From Pyrocephalus nanus (Eukaryota > Chordata > Aves > Passeriformes > Tyrannidae): 64,000 nt of DNA. A program made the position numbers and the translations under genes. Under the pieces are notes generated by a model. That model made no database searches and was not told the origin of the DNA. It saw nothing but the letters and a program-made list of their open reading frames with translations. Location of the stretch: positions 69,398,629 to 69,462,628 of the forward strand of contig CM076262.1 of the NCBI GenBank assembly GCA_038380795.1, given 5' to 3'. This document shows, piece by piece, positions 24,101 through 36,060 of this stretch (positions are counted from its first letter, which is position 1; every line of letters begins with the position of its first letter).

Positions 24101-27100
24101 TTCCAAAACTTCCTAAAGAAAGGAATGAGGCATTTTAGAGGAGATACTGAACTACCAAAAAACTGGCCAGGAAGAGCAGCCTTGGAGCACATGCAGTAAT
24201 TGCCTTTTGCAAAATAAGGAGACTTTTTAAAAACCTTGGCAAATTGCTTGTTCTAAAATACAGACTAAGAGCAAACAAATAAATATACATGTTGTCACTT
24301 CTCTGTCACGTCCTGACACTGTTTTTCTGGACATGAATCCTGTCACATTGAAGCTCAAGGTACTATTTAAGTTTGAAGCATGAGAACATCTTCACTTATT
24401 TGCACTGCAGCTGTATTTCTGCAGAAAAAAATAACTAAACCAGTGCTCTCTATTAACCTTGTATTGTCATTATTTATCTCTCACTGTAAAAAAAAATGTA
24501 TCAGCTCACATTATGAATATCCCTTAAAGGGCAGCAAAACTGGTGACCTCTAACAATTTTGGTTTGAATTCCTCTCATTTCAGCTTCTCAGAAAATAACT
24601 ACCCCTCAAAATGAAATTTGATTTAGCAGTTTACCCATCTCCTCCATGCACAAGAATTTCTACACTTGAAGGAGTCTATAGTGAGAAAAAATAGGGGGAA
24701 AAAAAATTATAAATTTTGATTATTGGAACCTATTTCAAAAACAAGAAGAGCTCCAAAGTAAGACAAAAATAAAATTGTGTCTACCCGACAGTATGTGACA
24801 TTAGAACACCAAAAATTTAAAAAGTTGTTTGTTAGCTTCAAAGTATTCCAATTTCTTGTCCTTCTGCCTTCTTTCCTCAACAGGACTAAAATACAGTTAC
24901 ATTACAACAGAATACAATGAATTAATATGGGAATACACATTGGTGTATTCCAAAATAGGACCTTCTCCAAAAAGGACCAGAGCTCAAGCCAGACCTTGGT
25001 ACATCTGTTTTATTTCTGAAACAAGGGAGAGCTAAAGAAATTAATGTTCCTATTAATTGTGAACTGTTTCTAGTTATATTTTTATATTCCTACTTTTAAT
25101 TGCTATGCAACTATTAATTTGTTTCCCACAGAGTAAAACTTGACATTGTATTTGCAGCCTCCAGTAAACCTGTTCTCTTTAGTGTCCCACTAGAATGGAT
25201 GGATGATCACAGCACTATTAAAACACCAGATTCTCCAGGACACCCATGGGAGATATCCAACAAGAGGAGTGCCACTTAACCATTTCAGTTTGGAACTGCC
25301 TGGAATCTTCTTCATCCTCAAAAGCAGTCACCTCTAAGCTTCCCAACCTCCCCCAAATACAATGAAGGAAAGCTCTTTGTCAGTCTGGAAAAGCACACTT
25401 GGTTTTTTCCATCCCATGGCTAATGGTTACTTTGACTGAAATTTGAAATTGCACAGGCTGTTTGCCTATCCAACAGGTAACATCAAGCAAAAAGAAAACC
25501 CTTTATTTAAAATATGCTCTTCAATTTTAGCCACAACCCCAGTTCACAAATACACACTCACTTCATGGGCACCAATAAAGGGACTAATTCGGGGCTGGGT
25601 CCAGTCAAGTCCAAGGATGGAGGTCCCAAAACTTCCATTATTTTACAACCCTCATGGTAATTGTCTTTTCCTTACACCTCCTCTGAATTCACCATGTTCC
25701 AGCTCATGCCTGCTGCCTCTCATCCCTGAGGAGATTTTGGCTCTGTCTTCCCACAGTAAAATGCAACTGTGAAAACACAGAGGACTTACTTACATCCATA
25801 ACTGCAGGGACAACAAATACTGCACATCAAAGTGTATCAGAGTAAGGGAGGTGCACAATAAAAACTCATTAAATGCATCATATTATTGTTCTACATACCG
25901 CTTCTTTAGAGCTTATTTACAACTCTCTCCTTTCACAAGCTCAGAGAGAACTACAATTGAAAACTCAGAATCAGCATGGGAATACCTTCCTAAGCTTTAT
26001 CAATTTACAATGATTAACAGATATTAGGATGTGGCTTGCTTTGAATTGTCTTCCAACATTCCTAAGTAATGCCTTCTTTTTTTGCTTTTTTTAAATTTCC
26101 AGAAGAAATGCACTTCCTCTACCTTGGACAGTGATCACACACATACAAGATATTCTATTAGGTGGAGGAAAGCAAAAATCTCAGCTGGTGTTTGAGAGGG
26201 GACAGAAAAAGCAGCAACTTGAAGTCTGCAACTCTCAGTGATTAAAATGCTGGAAGATTTAAAAGCTGTTGCTAACTCAGACTGTCAGGTAAACAATAGA
26301 CATTTTCTGTGCTTAAGAGCCTTTCGAATATTTAAAGCAGCTTCCTTCTTAAATCATTTACAGTGACAAGGCTTAGAACTGGATATGTTCTAAAAATAAA
26401 CAGCTGTTGGGGGAAAACACGGTATTAGCCTCATATAATAAGTGTGTTGTGTCAGGAAATTACAACAAAATTAAATTAAGAAATTTAAGTAGCACAAGTT
26501 TCCTGCTAAAGCTTTGAAGAAATTAAGCCCATGTGCTAGAGCTCAGTGGTTAAGCAGCAGGGACAGCAAGCATTTCACAGCACTGCCCTCGTGCACCCAC
26601 AGAGAACTTCTGTTTGTTTTAGTCAAAATAAACACTTACTGTACTCCTCATCCTCTAAGCAAGATGAAATCTGAATTTACGAAACCTCCTAGTTCTAAAC
26701 CGGTCAAAGGCACCACTAGCAAAAACAGTGTTGAGTCATGAACTTGACAAGCTTCTACTTGGTGGATTTCTTGAGTTCAAAAACAAAACCGTTTTGCAGG
26801 CATTTCATACAAATTTTTAAACTGCACTCCAGCTACTACAATAAACACCTTGATATTTGCACAGCTTGTACCAAGCTGGCTTTAATGTCTAATTCACTAA
26901 ATAAATGTATGTTTGGGTTCTCATGAACCCTAAATAGATAAAGGTGTTCAAACTAACTATATAACATTTATAGTATTTATAAAGATGTGTAACAAATATA
27001 TGATAGTATGAATGCATATAATAAATACATATTAAAGAGGAACATATACATATATATATATATAGTAAATATATATTACCAATAATATCAAAAGGTATAC

Positions 27101-28332
27101 TTCTACTGCTGGAAAACAGCCACTTGTTTCACAAGACAGATTATACGTAAAACCCGCATCTTGCATCCAGTATAAACACAAAACAAGATTAACTCTCCTA
27201 TTTAAATGACAATTAAAATCAGTGATTTTAATCAATCCACCGTTCCTAATCGCACACCTGAGCGACCTTTGCAACACACACTGGGCCCAGATTAGAGAGG
27301 AAAAGCATGTTAAAGCTAACCTAAGCCCTGACCTTAACTCTCTGAGCCTTACCCCAAGAAAGGAGAAGCTTTGGAGGAAGCAAGATAAAGCCAACCTGAC
27401 CCTCCACGTGCAAAGGTAACCGCGGAGAGCGGCTCGATTTCCTAACGCAGCGCAAACACTCTGTTTACAGCCCGGGACAGGCTGGGCCGGCTTGCTTGGG
27501 ACGGGTGTTGGGCTCAGCTGCCTCCCCCCTCCCGCTCGCCCGGCTTTTCATCCCCGCACTTCGCACCGGGGTGGGAAAAGCGGCTGGGACCGCCCCGGGG
27601 GGCGCAGGAGCTCCTTGGGGGGCACAGAACCACACACCTGGGGGTGAGGGACACCCACACTCCGCTGCCCTACACCTGCGGGTCCAGGGATGGACACGCA
27701 CAGCCCTCATCCCCTGCCCTACACCTGCGGGTCCAGGGATGGACACGCACCTCCTCACACCATTCTCCTACACTGGGGGCTGAGGGATCGGCAAACACAC
27801 ACCTCAGGATCCAGGGACACACAAACATCCACCCCCGCCCTACACCTGGCGGCAGGAGAGGGCAGGGAATTCCGACCGCTCTGCTACACAAGACTTGGGA
27901 CTAAGGATCAAGCATCGCCAAGACCATTCCTTACGCCGCGTACCGCGTACGGATTTAATTCCACGGAAGGTGGCACGCTCCTTTTTAGGGGCAGAACACG
28001 AGAAACGGGAGGCTCGGAGCCAGCCCCGCACGGAGCAGACGGGCAGCGCAGTCCAGCGGTACAGCCCAGCCCAGCCCAGCCCCCCCCATCCCGCGACCCC
28101 CGGGGCCGCACCCACCGCCCCTGCCCTTCACAGCCCCCTCCTCACCCAGCGAGCCTCCCCCGACGAGCACGGCCCCGGCGAGCGCTCCCGCGGAGGCGCC
28201 GTAGATGTGCCGCGCGTCGCGGATGACGTGCGGGGCGCGCTCCTGCAGGCAGGTGGCCGCGCCGATGTGGTAGACGCCCAGGAAGCCGCAGCCGGCGAAG
28301 GACACGCTCCAGCCGCCCTCGCGGTCCAGCAT
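14762..28332 (-). CDS. PNPLA3: PNPLA3-type patatin-like phospholipase (adiponutrin), 9 coding exons, complete
   Basis: This encodes an acylglycerol lipase/transacylase-family protein of lipid droplets and ER. Joining 28146-28332, 22683-22915, 21857-21922, 19640-19849, 18971-19031, 16778-16993, 16356-16488, 15462-15578 and 14762-15140 gives 1602 nt, 533 residues plus TGA, with phase kept at every junction. The patatin domain has the glycine-rich oxyanion loop (GCGFLG), nucleophile motif GASAG with Ser47, and DGG with Asp166, so the catalytic dyad is intact. Residue 148, the position of the human I148M variant, is Val. The C-terminal part (exons 6-9) is diverged and ends in an acidic, serine-rich tail; human PNPLA3 is 481 residues. 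The start has a perfect Kozak, GCCACCATG. The neighbour is SAMM50, as in mammals. PNPLA2 or PNPLA5 are alternatives, but synteny and the exon 2-4 sequence favour PNPLA3. Confidence 0.93.
15462..15578 (-). CDS. PNPLA3: PNPLA3 coding exon 8
   Basis: 117 nt: Arg completed, then [38 protein letters not shown] and two bases. The acceptor is TTTGTAG and the donor AG|GTAAAG. It matches the family LVTWLPDMPDDVLWLQW segment. Confidence 0.93.
16356..16488 (-). CDS. PNPLA3: PNPLA3 coding exon 7
   Basis: 133 nt. It completes Ala, then [43 protein letters not shown] and two bases of Arg. The acceptor is TTCTTAAG, an AAG site chosen because it restores frame. The donor is CG|GTAAGG. The conserved core is [14 protein letters not shown]. 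Confidence 0.9.
16778..16993 (-). CDS. PNPLA3: PNPLA3 coding exon 6
   Basis: 216 nt. It completes Gly, then [20 protein letters not shown], and later [20 protein letters not shown]. The middle is weakly conserved but the end matches the family WDES..LSPRL segment. The acceptor is CTTTCAG. The donor is AAG|GTCTGT, weak at +3 and +4. Confidence 0.9.
16994..18970 (-). other. PNPLA3: PNPLA3 intron 5
   Basis: 1977 nt with GTATGT and CAG ends. It includes an AT-rich stretch at 18298-18380. No additional exon was recognised. Confidence 0.85.
18971..19031 (-). CDS. PNPLA3: PNPLA3 coding exon 5
   Basis: 61 nt: [20 protein letters not shown] plus one base of Gly. The acceptor is TTTGCAG and the donor G|GTATGT. 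It matches the family segment that follows the patatin domain. Confidence 0.94.
19640..19849 (-). CDS. PNPLA3: PNPLA3 coding exon 4 (catalytic Asp)
   Basis: 210 nt, residues 163-232. It starts [20 protein letters not shown] with catalytic Asp166 in the DGG motif, continues [20 protein letters not shown] and ends FPPEPK. The acceptor is TTTGCAG and the donor AAG|GTAAGT. Confidence 0.96.
21857..21922 (-). CDS. PNPLA3: PNPLA3 coding exon 3 (residue 148 region)
   Basis: 66 nt, residues 141-162: [20 protein letters not shown] then GV. Val is at position 148. The acceptor is CTTACAG and the donor GTG|GTAAGT. Confidence 0.95.
22683..22915 (-). CDS. PNPLA3: PNPLA3 coding exon 2
   Basis: 233 nt, residues 63-140. 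It includes [40 protein letters not shown] and [17 protein letters not shown]. The acceptor is TTTTCAG and the donor CAG|GTATGT. Confidence 0.95.
27042..27080. repeat. TA-rich microsatellite
   Basis: An alternating TA/CA run, ACATATACATATATATATAT, continues into AT-rich sequence. Confidence 0.85.
27666..27850. repeat. 49-bp minisatellite in PNPLA3 intron 1
   Basis: Two near-identical units share TACACCTGCGGGTCCAGGGA followed by TGGACACGCAC, starting at 27671 and 27720. Degenerate units continue to about 27850 (TACACTGGGGGCTGAGGGA; CAGGATCCAGGGACACAC; TACACCTGGCGG). Confidence 0.85.
28146..28332 (-). CDS. PNPLA3: PNPLA3 coding exon 1
   Basis: 187 nt, residues 1-62 plus one base. It carries [20 protein letters not shown] (oxyanion loop), [18 protein letters not shown] (nucleophile elbow, Ser47) and GGGSL. 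The donor is G|GTGAGG. The reading frame sits in a CpG island. Confidence 0.95.
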
Positions 28333-28804
28333 GGTGGCCGGCGGGGCGCGGGGACACCGGACGGAGGGCGCCGGGACGGGGGACAGACACGGCGGACAGG
28401 GCGCGGCGGCCGCTGCCCGGCGACTGTGCGCGCTCCCGCCGGCGCCCCGCGCGTTACCCGCGGCCGCGCCCCCGCCGCCGGCCCGCGCCGCAGCCAATCC
28501 CGAGCCGCCGCTGGGTGGCCCAAGGCACCCCAGCCAATCCGAGCGCGGCATGCAAATGAAGCCACGCCCCCCGCTCGCCCGGATCAGCGCAGGGCGCGCT
28601 CCCGCGCCCCGCAACGGGGCGGGGGGGGACCCGCACCCAGCACCCCACGACCCTCGGAGCTCCGGGACCCTGCGGTGCTATCGGTCCCCCAGGCCCGCCT
28701 GTGCCCGAATTCCCACCCTGCGGGGCCGCCTGGATGCTCACGGCCCCCAGCGAAGCGGTCCCACGGGGCGCGGGGCTCGTCCCGTCCACCCCCCCGGCAC
28801 GGCT

Positions 28805-29085
28805 GGAGCGGTGGGGTCCGGGGGATAGGGAGCAGCGCGGTCCGAGGGTCGGTGGGATGGGAAGAAGTGGGGTCTGGGGGTCGGTGAAATGGGGAGCAGT
28901 GCGGTCTGGGGGTCACTGGGATGGGGAGCAGGGGGCTCCAGAGGTCCCTGGAGTCGATGGGATGAGGAAGATGGGGGGGTTCGGAGGTCCTTAGGGTCGG
29001 TGGGAGGGGGAGCAGTGGGTCCAGGGATTGGTGGGATGCGGAGCTGTGGGGTCCCTAGGGTCGGTGGGATGCGGTACCGGCAGCC
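28805..29085. repeat. G-rich minisatellite, about 33-36 bp period, upstream of PNPLA3
   Basis: Repeated units of the form GGGTCGGTGGGATGGGGAGC followed by AGTGGGGTCTGG, about eight degenerate copies, with many runs of three or more G on the plus strand. Confidence 0.88.
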
Positions 29086-30784
29086 GGGGTGGGTGGGGGG
29101 AACACACCCTTCCATCGGAAGGTACGAAAGGAAGGGATTCTGGGATCGGCCCCGCTCCCTGCAGCCCGTGGGAGGTGCGGGCTTAGCAATTACCCTGATT
29201 ATCCGAGGCTCAGAGGAATCCACCATGCCAGCGGGTACAACCACGGGTGTTCCGTGATCTGCTGTAAGAGCGAGCACTGCTTAATAATCCTGAAATTTCA
29301 AGAGGAGAAAATTCGTGATGATGATAATAACGCCAGGTTTACAAAAGGAAGATGACAGAATAATCTTTCAGTTTGCAATTTCAATCTGCAAGCTATTCTG
29401 CCTTAGTGTTCTACCAGCATTTCACACGCAGAAGTTCAAGTAAAGCAGCAAAATGCCATCTGAAGTCTAGAGGCCTGCTGGAATACAAAGGTTTCAGTAG
29501 TACCCAGCTGACTGATGCATCAAAAGCTGGTGTCAGGTAGTGCTGGACTTCCAGAGGTCTCATAATGCCATCTTAAAGCACCTGAAGGCCTCATTTGGAG
29601 CTCTGCAGGCTTATTTTGCTCACTAACTCAGGCATTTCTGTGTAGTGCTGTGTTGCAGACCAGAGAGGTGCCCTAAATGCTGCTCTGCTCAAATCCTCTG
29701 GAAATCTTAAAGGCACCTGAACACATCCAGGCAGGGCTTAGCTCCCTGTGAAAGGAGGCAGGTTTCCTCTGTTGAGAGGAACTGGCATTTGTGTGCGACT
29801 CCTGTCGCCGCAAATCCCAGAGTTTCCATCGGGCTCTCTCGGTAATGCCGGGGGACGTTGAGCAGCTCAGAGGGAATTCACAGCAATTACCTTGCCCAGC
29901 AGGGAGCTCCCCGGGGCCTGGCTGTGAAAATAAACCCAGAGAACGGCCCGTCTGAAATCCTCCAGGATTTAATTGCCTCACCCAGGGCTGCAGAAAGCCT
30001 CTTCAGCTCCTTGCGTGCACCGTGGTGTTGTGAAACATCTCAAAAGGGTCTGAGGGAAGAGGAAGGTGTGGGATTGAACCCATTTCAGTGCGCAGGGGAG
30101 GAGGAAGCTGAAAAGGGAGATGAAAGCACAGCTCACACTTCCTAGGAAGAGTCTTATTTCATTAAAAATGTGTTTGTGACTCCTGTATTTTTTCCCATTC
30201 TCTTCTAAAGGAAAGGGCCAGCTCTGCTGTGTTTTATGTTCTCTCCACGTGTGCTCTCGTGCTGTTTACTCGGAGTTTAATTGTGGAAGAGTACCATTTC
30301 TTCATGTTTTGGAAAAGAGACACTGAGGTGTGTTCAGAGAGGGACATTTCTGGACATGCACAGAAATCTGGCAGGGAGAGCCAGTGAAACGGCAGGCAAG
30401 CAGGGGGTTTTCAGAACGTTATCCCATCGATGGTTCTGTCAGTGCTAATCTCAAATTTGCTGGTGGACATCAACTCTGGGTTTTTTATCCCTAAACTTTC
30501 ACTAGAAGGCTGCCCTGGACCACATTTCTCAGTCAGGAGGAATCTTATCTCTTCTGTAAAATGATACACTGGTAAATCCAGGTCCTTGCCCAGCTCAACT
30601 TATATCAGTTTTTTTTGTGAATGTGTTGCAGTTCCTCAGTACACGGCACCAAATTTGTTTCCAATACTGGACTCCCCTTTCCTGCATGTGCAGGGTTTGT
30701 TTGTATCTCCTTGGGTTGCTTCATATAAAGGATCTTGCAGTTTCTTCCCTACATCATCTCTAGGTTAGCAAATAATTAATTGTG

Positions 30785-30945
30785 AAAACAAACAAACCCC
30801 AAACAAAAAAAACAACCACCAATACAAAAACCCCAAACAAAAAACAAAACAAAAACCCAAAACAAACAAACAAACAACCACACAAAAACCAACCAAACAA
30901 AAAAAAACCAAACACAAAAAAACCCCACCAAAGCAAAACCCAGAA
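30785..30945. repeat. A/C-only low-complexity tract
   Basis: About 160 bp in which the plus strand is nearly all A and C, with AAC, AAAC and AAACC units (for example CAAACAAACAAACAACC). Confidence 0.93.
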
Positions 30946-33900
30946 GGCGAGGTGCATATAGACAGGATGGATCCCATTTCCCTTTCAAAGAAAAGCAGCT
31001 CTCTCATCAAAAAGGTAGATTAGTTTGTCACACTAAGTCTTTGCAAATCACTGGCTATGTCATCTCATTTGAATCTCATCTCTTTTATCTCCAGGCCTAC
31101 AAAGATGATTGTTCTTTTACCCCAAATCCATTTTAATCCCTTCTTTTTCTTTCCCTTTTTTTTTTCATCACATTTTTCATTGTATTCATTTAACTCCAAT
31201 TACAGGTTTAGCTGGACATAGAGCTGTTTAAGATAAAGATCCTGTAGCTAGCTCTAAAATTTGGAACACCTGAGAAATCTGATGCAGCCTCATCACAAGC
31301 ACCACCAACCAACCTCACTGTGGTTGTACAGGATGCAGTTTCAAGATTATCTTGTTTATGTCAAATATCACTGCATGTACTATATATGCTGCAACCTGCA
31401 TTGCAGACACATCTTAAATCTTTTACTGAATCAAGTCCATAAGAATTTCCCCAGAATTCCAGGTGGGGTCTGAAATGCCACATGATGAAAATCAAATATA
31501 GCTTGATGGGGGTACAATCTACCAGGAAACTTGCAAACTTCTGTAAGCAGACAGTAACCCAAACCAGTGTGGGGCACATAAATTCAACAGGCACACCTTC
31601 TGTCTGTCGTTTAACCACCCTTAATCCTTTCCAGTTAGCAAACAGGATAACTATGATATAGGCATGCCGATTTCTTAAGACATGGATTAAATCAAACTGT
31701 CATAAAAGAAGAGAAATACTGATGGTGCACTCATAAAGTGCCTTTAACTCATTAGAAGAAGGGTAAAAATTAAATACTAGGCCAGCTGAAGGTATTTAAT
31801 TGATAGGAGAAGGAACCACACAGGATGGAGCACCAGCAGGAGGTAAGGAGCTGTACTGGCCAGCTGTGAAAATCTGATAACAGTTTCTGTCATCAGAAAG
31901 AGCTCCAAGAGGTGATTGCTAAGCCCTGCTTGGAAACAGGAAACATTTTCTGTGGTCAGGGATTCATTAGTAATCCTTCATCTCTCCCTTTTCCTAAAGC
32001 CTTTTCAAAGAGTTTGATATATCGTGATACCCATTTTCATGGGGGAGGTGGGAAGAGACACAAGTAGTGAAGTTGGCCCAGTATCACTCAGCAGGGCTGG
32101 TTTCAAAGGTGGAGGGAAAGTCAGATTTACTGAGTGCTAAGCCAGATCCATAGCCTAGAACTTCCCCAGAAGGATAACAAAGTACCTACTGCAATTTCTG
32201 GAGCCCAGGAAAGTTGCCAGTACAGTCTGTGTGGCCTTATCAAGTGACTTTATCAAGTGATCGTCTACCTAATCTAAAAATATGAAAGCCTTACCTCTGC
32301 TTAACACCCCTCTGGGAATGCTCTACTGGGAAATTTTTCTGAATAAACACAAGGCATTGGTTGGCAAATCTTAGGTGCCTTTTGTGAATAATGCATAATA
32401 ATGAATAATAATCTTGTTTTGTGATAGAAAGCCGTCTCTTCTCTCCCTAAAAGGATCCAAAGGGCAAAACCAAGGCATTGCTTACGCTCCCTTTGAGATT
32501 TCTTATATGGGATGCTGCAAGTTCACTCCTCTTGTTTCAGTGCATGCAGGGGAGAAGGAATATGAGTTCTGCTGTCTTTGTTATTCAGGTTAATTCCTGT
32601 TTATGTTCCCCTGAAGATGCTGATTTGTCACAGAAATTACAATCAATTATAGATATTTATTCTGTTCCTTTTGTATGATCACCCTACCTGGGCTAGATAA
32701 GGGAAATCTTACTGGAACAATGGCCAGAAGAGTGTTAAGTAGCTTTTGTTGTTTAAAATGCATGAGGTACCAGAGGGCAGGAATGGAGAAGTGTTGGGTT
32801 ACAGAGGGAGGTGAGCTGAGGACAAATACAGACCATAACCCGGGCAAGGAATCCATTACATTCCTCGTGCCAAGGCCTCACGTGCACTGCTGACTTCCAC
32901 CTCAGGGCAGCAGGGACAAAGAAAGGATAGTGACATTTTCCTGCCAAAATAAATCCCAGTTGTTTTTAGTCTGTTTGCAACATCAGCTGAAACACTCTCA
33001 CTACGCTCTACTGTTAAACCTCTCAGAGAAACTACACTTGGCACAGAGCATCATTCCTGTCCCCTTATTGGCTTCAAAACAGTGATATCCACCAGCAAAG
33101 ACACAGGTGGGGACTTTTGCCTCACTGCATGTCACATCATGGCCCATTAAGCTTGCAAAGGTCTCAAGTTCAACTCCTCTCGGCTTTCTTTGGCAAGAGG
33201 TGCAAAGCAGGTCACCTCAGTGAAAGCTACTGGCCTGCTTTTCCCTTGGGCCTGATTCTAGCATTTGGGTCAGGATTTTGGGGCTTGGGTTAAGCATCTG
33301 GTGATTGCATTCCTACAGCTGTAGAAATTTGGAAGTGTGATCTGAAAATGTGGTTTCTACACATCTGATACAGTAGGTGATGGCAGTTTGAGCAATTTTT
33401 GGGCAAAGGGAAAGCAGCTATGAAGATCTGTATGAAAAGGGCAATAGAAAATCTAAAACCAGAGAGACAAAGCAACCTCCGGTGCTTTCCATAGGCTTTT
33501 GCCAAAGGAAAAGAAAATAAAACCCAAGCATCCATTTCCCATACCTTTTGCTAGGATCCAACACTAAGCAGAGGAAGACCCTTATGTTCTATGGGACATG
33601 GCTGAAGTTTGGGGCTGTAAGTCTGGCTTTGGGGAAAAAAAAAAAATCCCTTTACAGGCTCTGTTTCAACCTATGTGCTCTCAGAAAACTAGGGACTTCA
33701 TTTTGGAAGCTGTACCAGCAGTATTTTCTTTGTGTACTACTATTTGGTTCGCAGTTTCCCTGCGTAAACCATTTTGTGGCTGCTGCTGATTCTCCGAGTA
33801 CACAGGAGGCTCTCAGATCCAGGTGCATCCCCTGTCCTAAAAAATTCTGGCTGTTGAAACGCTAATTCAGCCACCAGCCCTTGCTTACTCTGGGCAGTGT

Positions 33901-35732
33901 GGGAGGGAGAGATGATTCAAAGCACGTGCTGACGAACAAAACATACCGAGTGTGCGTTTGCCCTCAGCCCATTTGTTTGCAAACAGGTCTCTCTCAAGAG
34001 CAGACAGAGTTTCAAGTGACAGCAGGGAGGGGAGAGCACCATGGAAAAGGCACATTTTGCTGCTCGCCAGGGCCTGGTTAATCCACAGGGTGTGTCATCC
34101 ACTCACCAGTAATCAATAATCACTTGATGCTAAAGCACTGGGAACAGTGACCAAGTGCTGTGACAGAGGCTTGCTTTGGTAATCACTGGAATAACCCTCC
34201 AGCGCTCAGCATATTTTCATATCAGAAGGTGTCTGCAAACCAGCATGACTGGTTCTGGTAGGAGAAGTAAAGAATTTTCCTATCTTGGATTTCTTGGTGT
34301 GATCTGTGTTCTTCCTTCTCAAAGTCCAAGAGAAAAAAAAATAAATCCTGAGAGTTACAATTTGCTTTTCTGGTCTGGTAGCACAGCCATTGCCTTTACT
34401 CTTCATAATTTCAAAACTATTGCGTGGAACAAGTAGCCTAAAATTATTACACGTGAATCTGGTCCATTTTTTTTCATTTTAAATAGATCTTCACTTTATT
34501 TGTGTTTCATAACTTTGTGGCCTGGTATGTATGTAGCAACAGTTTATTGCAAAAGATTCCATGCAGCTTTATTTATCCTTCTAATGAGCTACAGCAATGA
34601 CCAAGCCCAGTGCTAACCTGCAACCTCCATTTTTTAAAATTATTTATTTATCCTTCTGAAGGATATGTTTTTGTTTGTGACAGAAAACTAAGAGAAAAAG
34701 AGTATGGCTAACAAGCTGTGGGGGAAATTCAGATAGTCTCCAGAGCTGGGCTTGTCAAATCTCACCTTACAGAGCAAAGGTTCCTTTTCTGTTGTAACAG
34801 GGCTACTGTTTTCTCTCTTAAGCTATGTCACTTCTACATTAACTATATTATTATTGTTAATTACAATCATGGACGTTGCTGTATCTAGTAACTGCCAGGT
34901 GGCAAACAATGTTGCATCCTTAAGACCTAGTATGTTGTCATAAAAGGCCTAATAATCAGCACCTTCTAACAGTTGCTGAGGCAGATTCTCAGCAAACCTC
35001 GGTCTTAACCCAAGAAACTGAAACCTCTAATAGTTCTAAAGACAAGGTATTTGTCCTTCCAGCTCCAAGACCTATTCTATTTAGGGAATTATTCTAGAGA
35101 CAGATATGTACGTAGTGAACACTTGCTCTGGCAGAACATCTCCCAAGAGTTGTGATGTATTTTGCACACAGTGATCCATCAGCCAGGAAACACACAGGAA
35201 GATCCTTTTATATTCACCTACTTGCAGAGTTTCCATTCCATTCTGCAGAGGTACTGGGGACACAGAAAAAGCTGGTCCGGCACCCAGCACCCCCCCCCCA
35301 CACACACCTCAAGAGGTGAATACTGGTGGGAACAGCTTGAAACCAACATTTGTAATAAAAGGAAACAACTGTTTGTGTAAACAGAGAGCAGTAAGCTGCT
35401 TAGCCATGCCTTAGCCCCTTCTTAACATCTGAAAATGCCTAAGAAATTCTAGAGAGGAGATTATGGAGCTGAACATAGGTGAAGATGTTGTCAGCAGTGT
35501 GTGTGGGTGGGATGTAAACACACATTGCATAAATATAGGCTTTTGTTGGAGTAGTCCTGGTTCCCTTGATTCTTTAAATACCAGGGATTTGAAAGTCTTG
35601 GATTTTTTTTTCCTTCCAGTTGGAGAAGGGAAGAAAATGACACCAAGCACTTACACCTTGCAGATGGGTAAACCAAGGCGCAGGTTGGGTGACAGAACCA
35701 TGCAGTGCCAGCACAAAAGGAAGAGGGACTTC

Positions 35733-35756
35733 ACACACAAACACACACACACAGGA
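35733..35756. repeat. CA microsatellite
   Basis: CACACACAAACACACACACA followed by CAGG. Confidence 0.9.
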
Positions 35757-35982
35757 GTTCATGCAGCTTGTCTTGCAAGGCAGAGAATTCCAGAGAGCTT
35801 TTGGGCAACACCACCAAGCTAGGCGGAGTGTGCCGGCCCTCTGCCACCCTCGGCTGGGCTCACAGGAGCATCCATGCACAGGGGGCTGGGTGGAAGAGCT
35901 ACGCTGCCAGGAAATACCTTTTCCCCCTCCTTTGTTCCCCTCTATTTGTCTATTTGCACCATTATTTTGCAGCTGACCAGCT

Positions 35983-36060
35983 CCCCACCCACGGAAAAGC
36001 TTCCTTACAGCTTATATAAGCCGGGTGACCTGGGAAAAGGCACTCCCTGGCACGTAGCAG
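35983..36060 (+). promoter_or_regulatory. TATA-type candidate core promoter
   Basis: A CACCC element (CCCCACCC, 35983-35990) precedes TATATAAG at 36013-36020 with a GC-rich flank (CCGGGTGACC). A TSS would be expected near 36040-36050. A donor-like CAG|GTAGCA lies near 36231. No coding gene follows, so this could drive a non-coding RNA or be fortuitous. Confidence 0.3.

Larger units (their letters stand above)
22916..28145 (-). other. PNPLA3: PNPLA3 intron 1
   Basis: 5230 nt with GTGAGG and TTTTCAG ends. It contains a TA/CA microsatellite near 27042-27080 and a GC-rich minisatellite at 27666-27770 near the promoter. I recognised no further exon. Confidence 0.85.
27420..28700. promoter_or_regulatory. 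PNPLA3: CpG island promoter of PNPLA3
   Basis: This is a GC- and CpG-rich block around exon 1. Upstream of the start codon are two copies of CAGCCAATCC, with CCAAT at 28494-28498 and 28534-28538. An octamer ATGCAAAT is at 28550-28557 and a GC/CACGCCCCCC box follows. No TATA box was seen. Confidence 0.85.

Noticed and set aside
27666..27770. CRISPR-like direct repeats
   Set aside because: This is a tandem minisatellite in an animal gene intron, with no unique equal-length spacers.
27895..28887. 330-residue plus-strand open frame antisense to PNPLA3 exon 1
   Set aside because: It is a shadow of GC-rich exon 1 and flanking minisatellites, with low-complexity composition.
30760..31010. Hydrophobic open frames on the minus strand resembling membrane proteins
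   Set aside because: They come from translation of the A/C-only tract and are low-complexity Phe/Val/Leu/Gly/Trp repeats.
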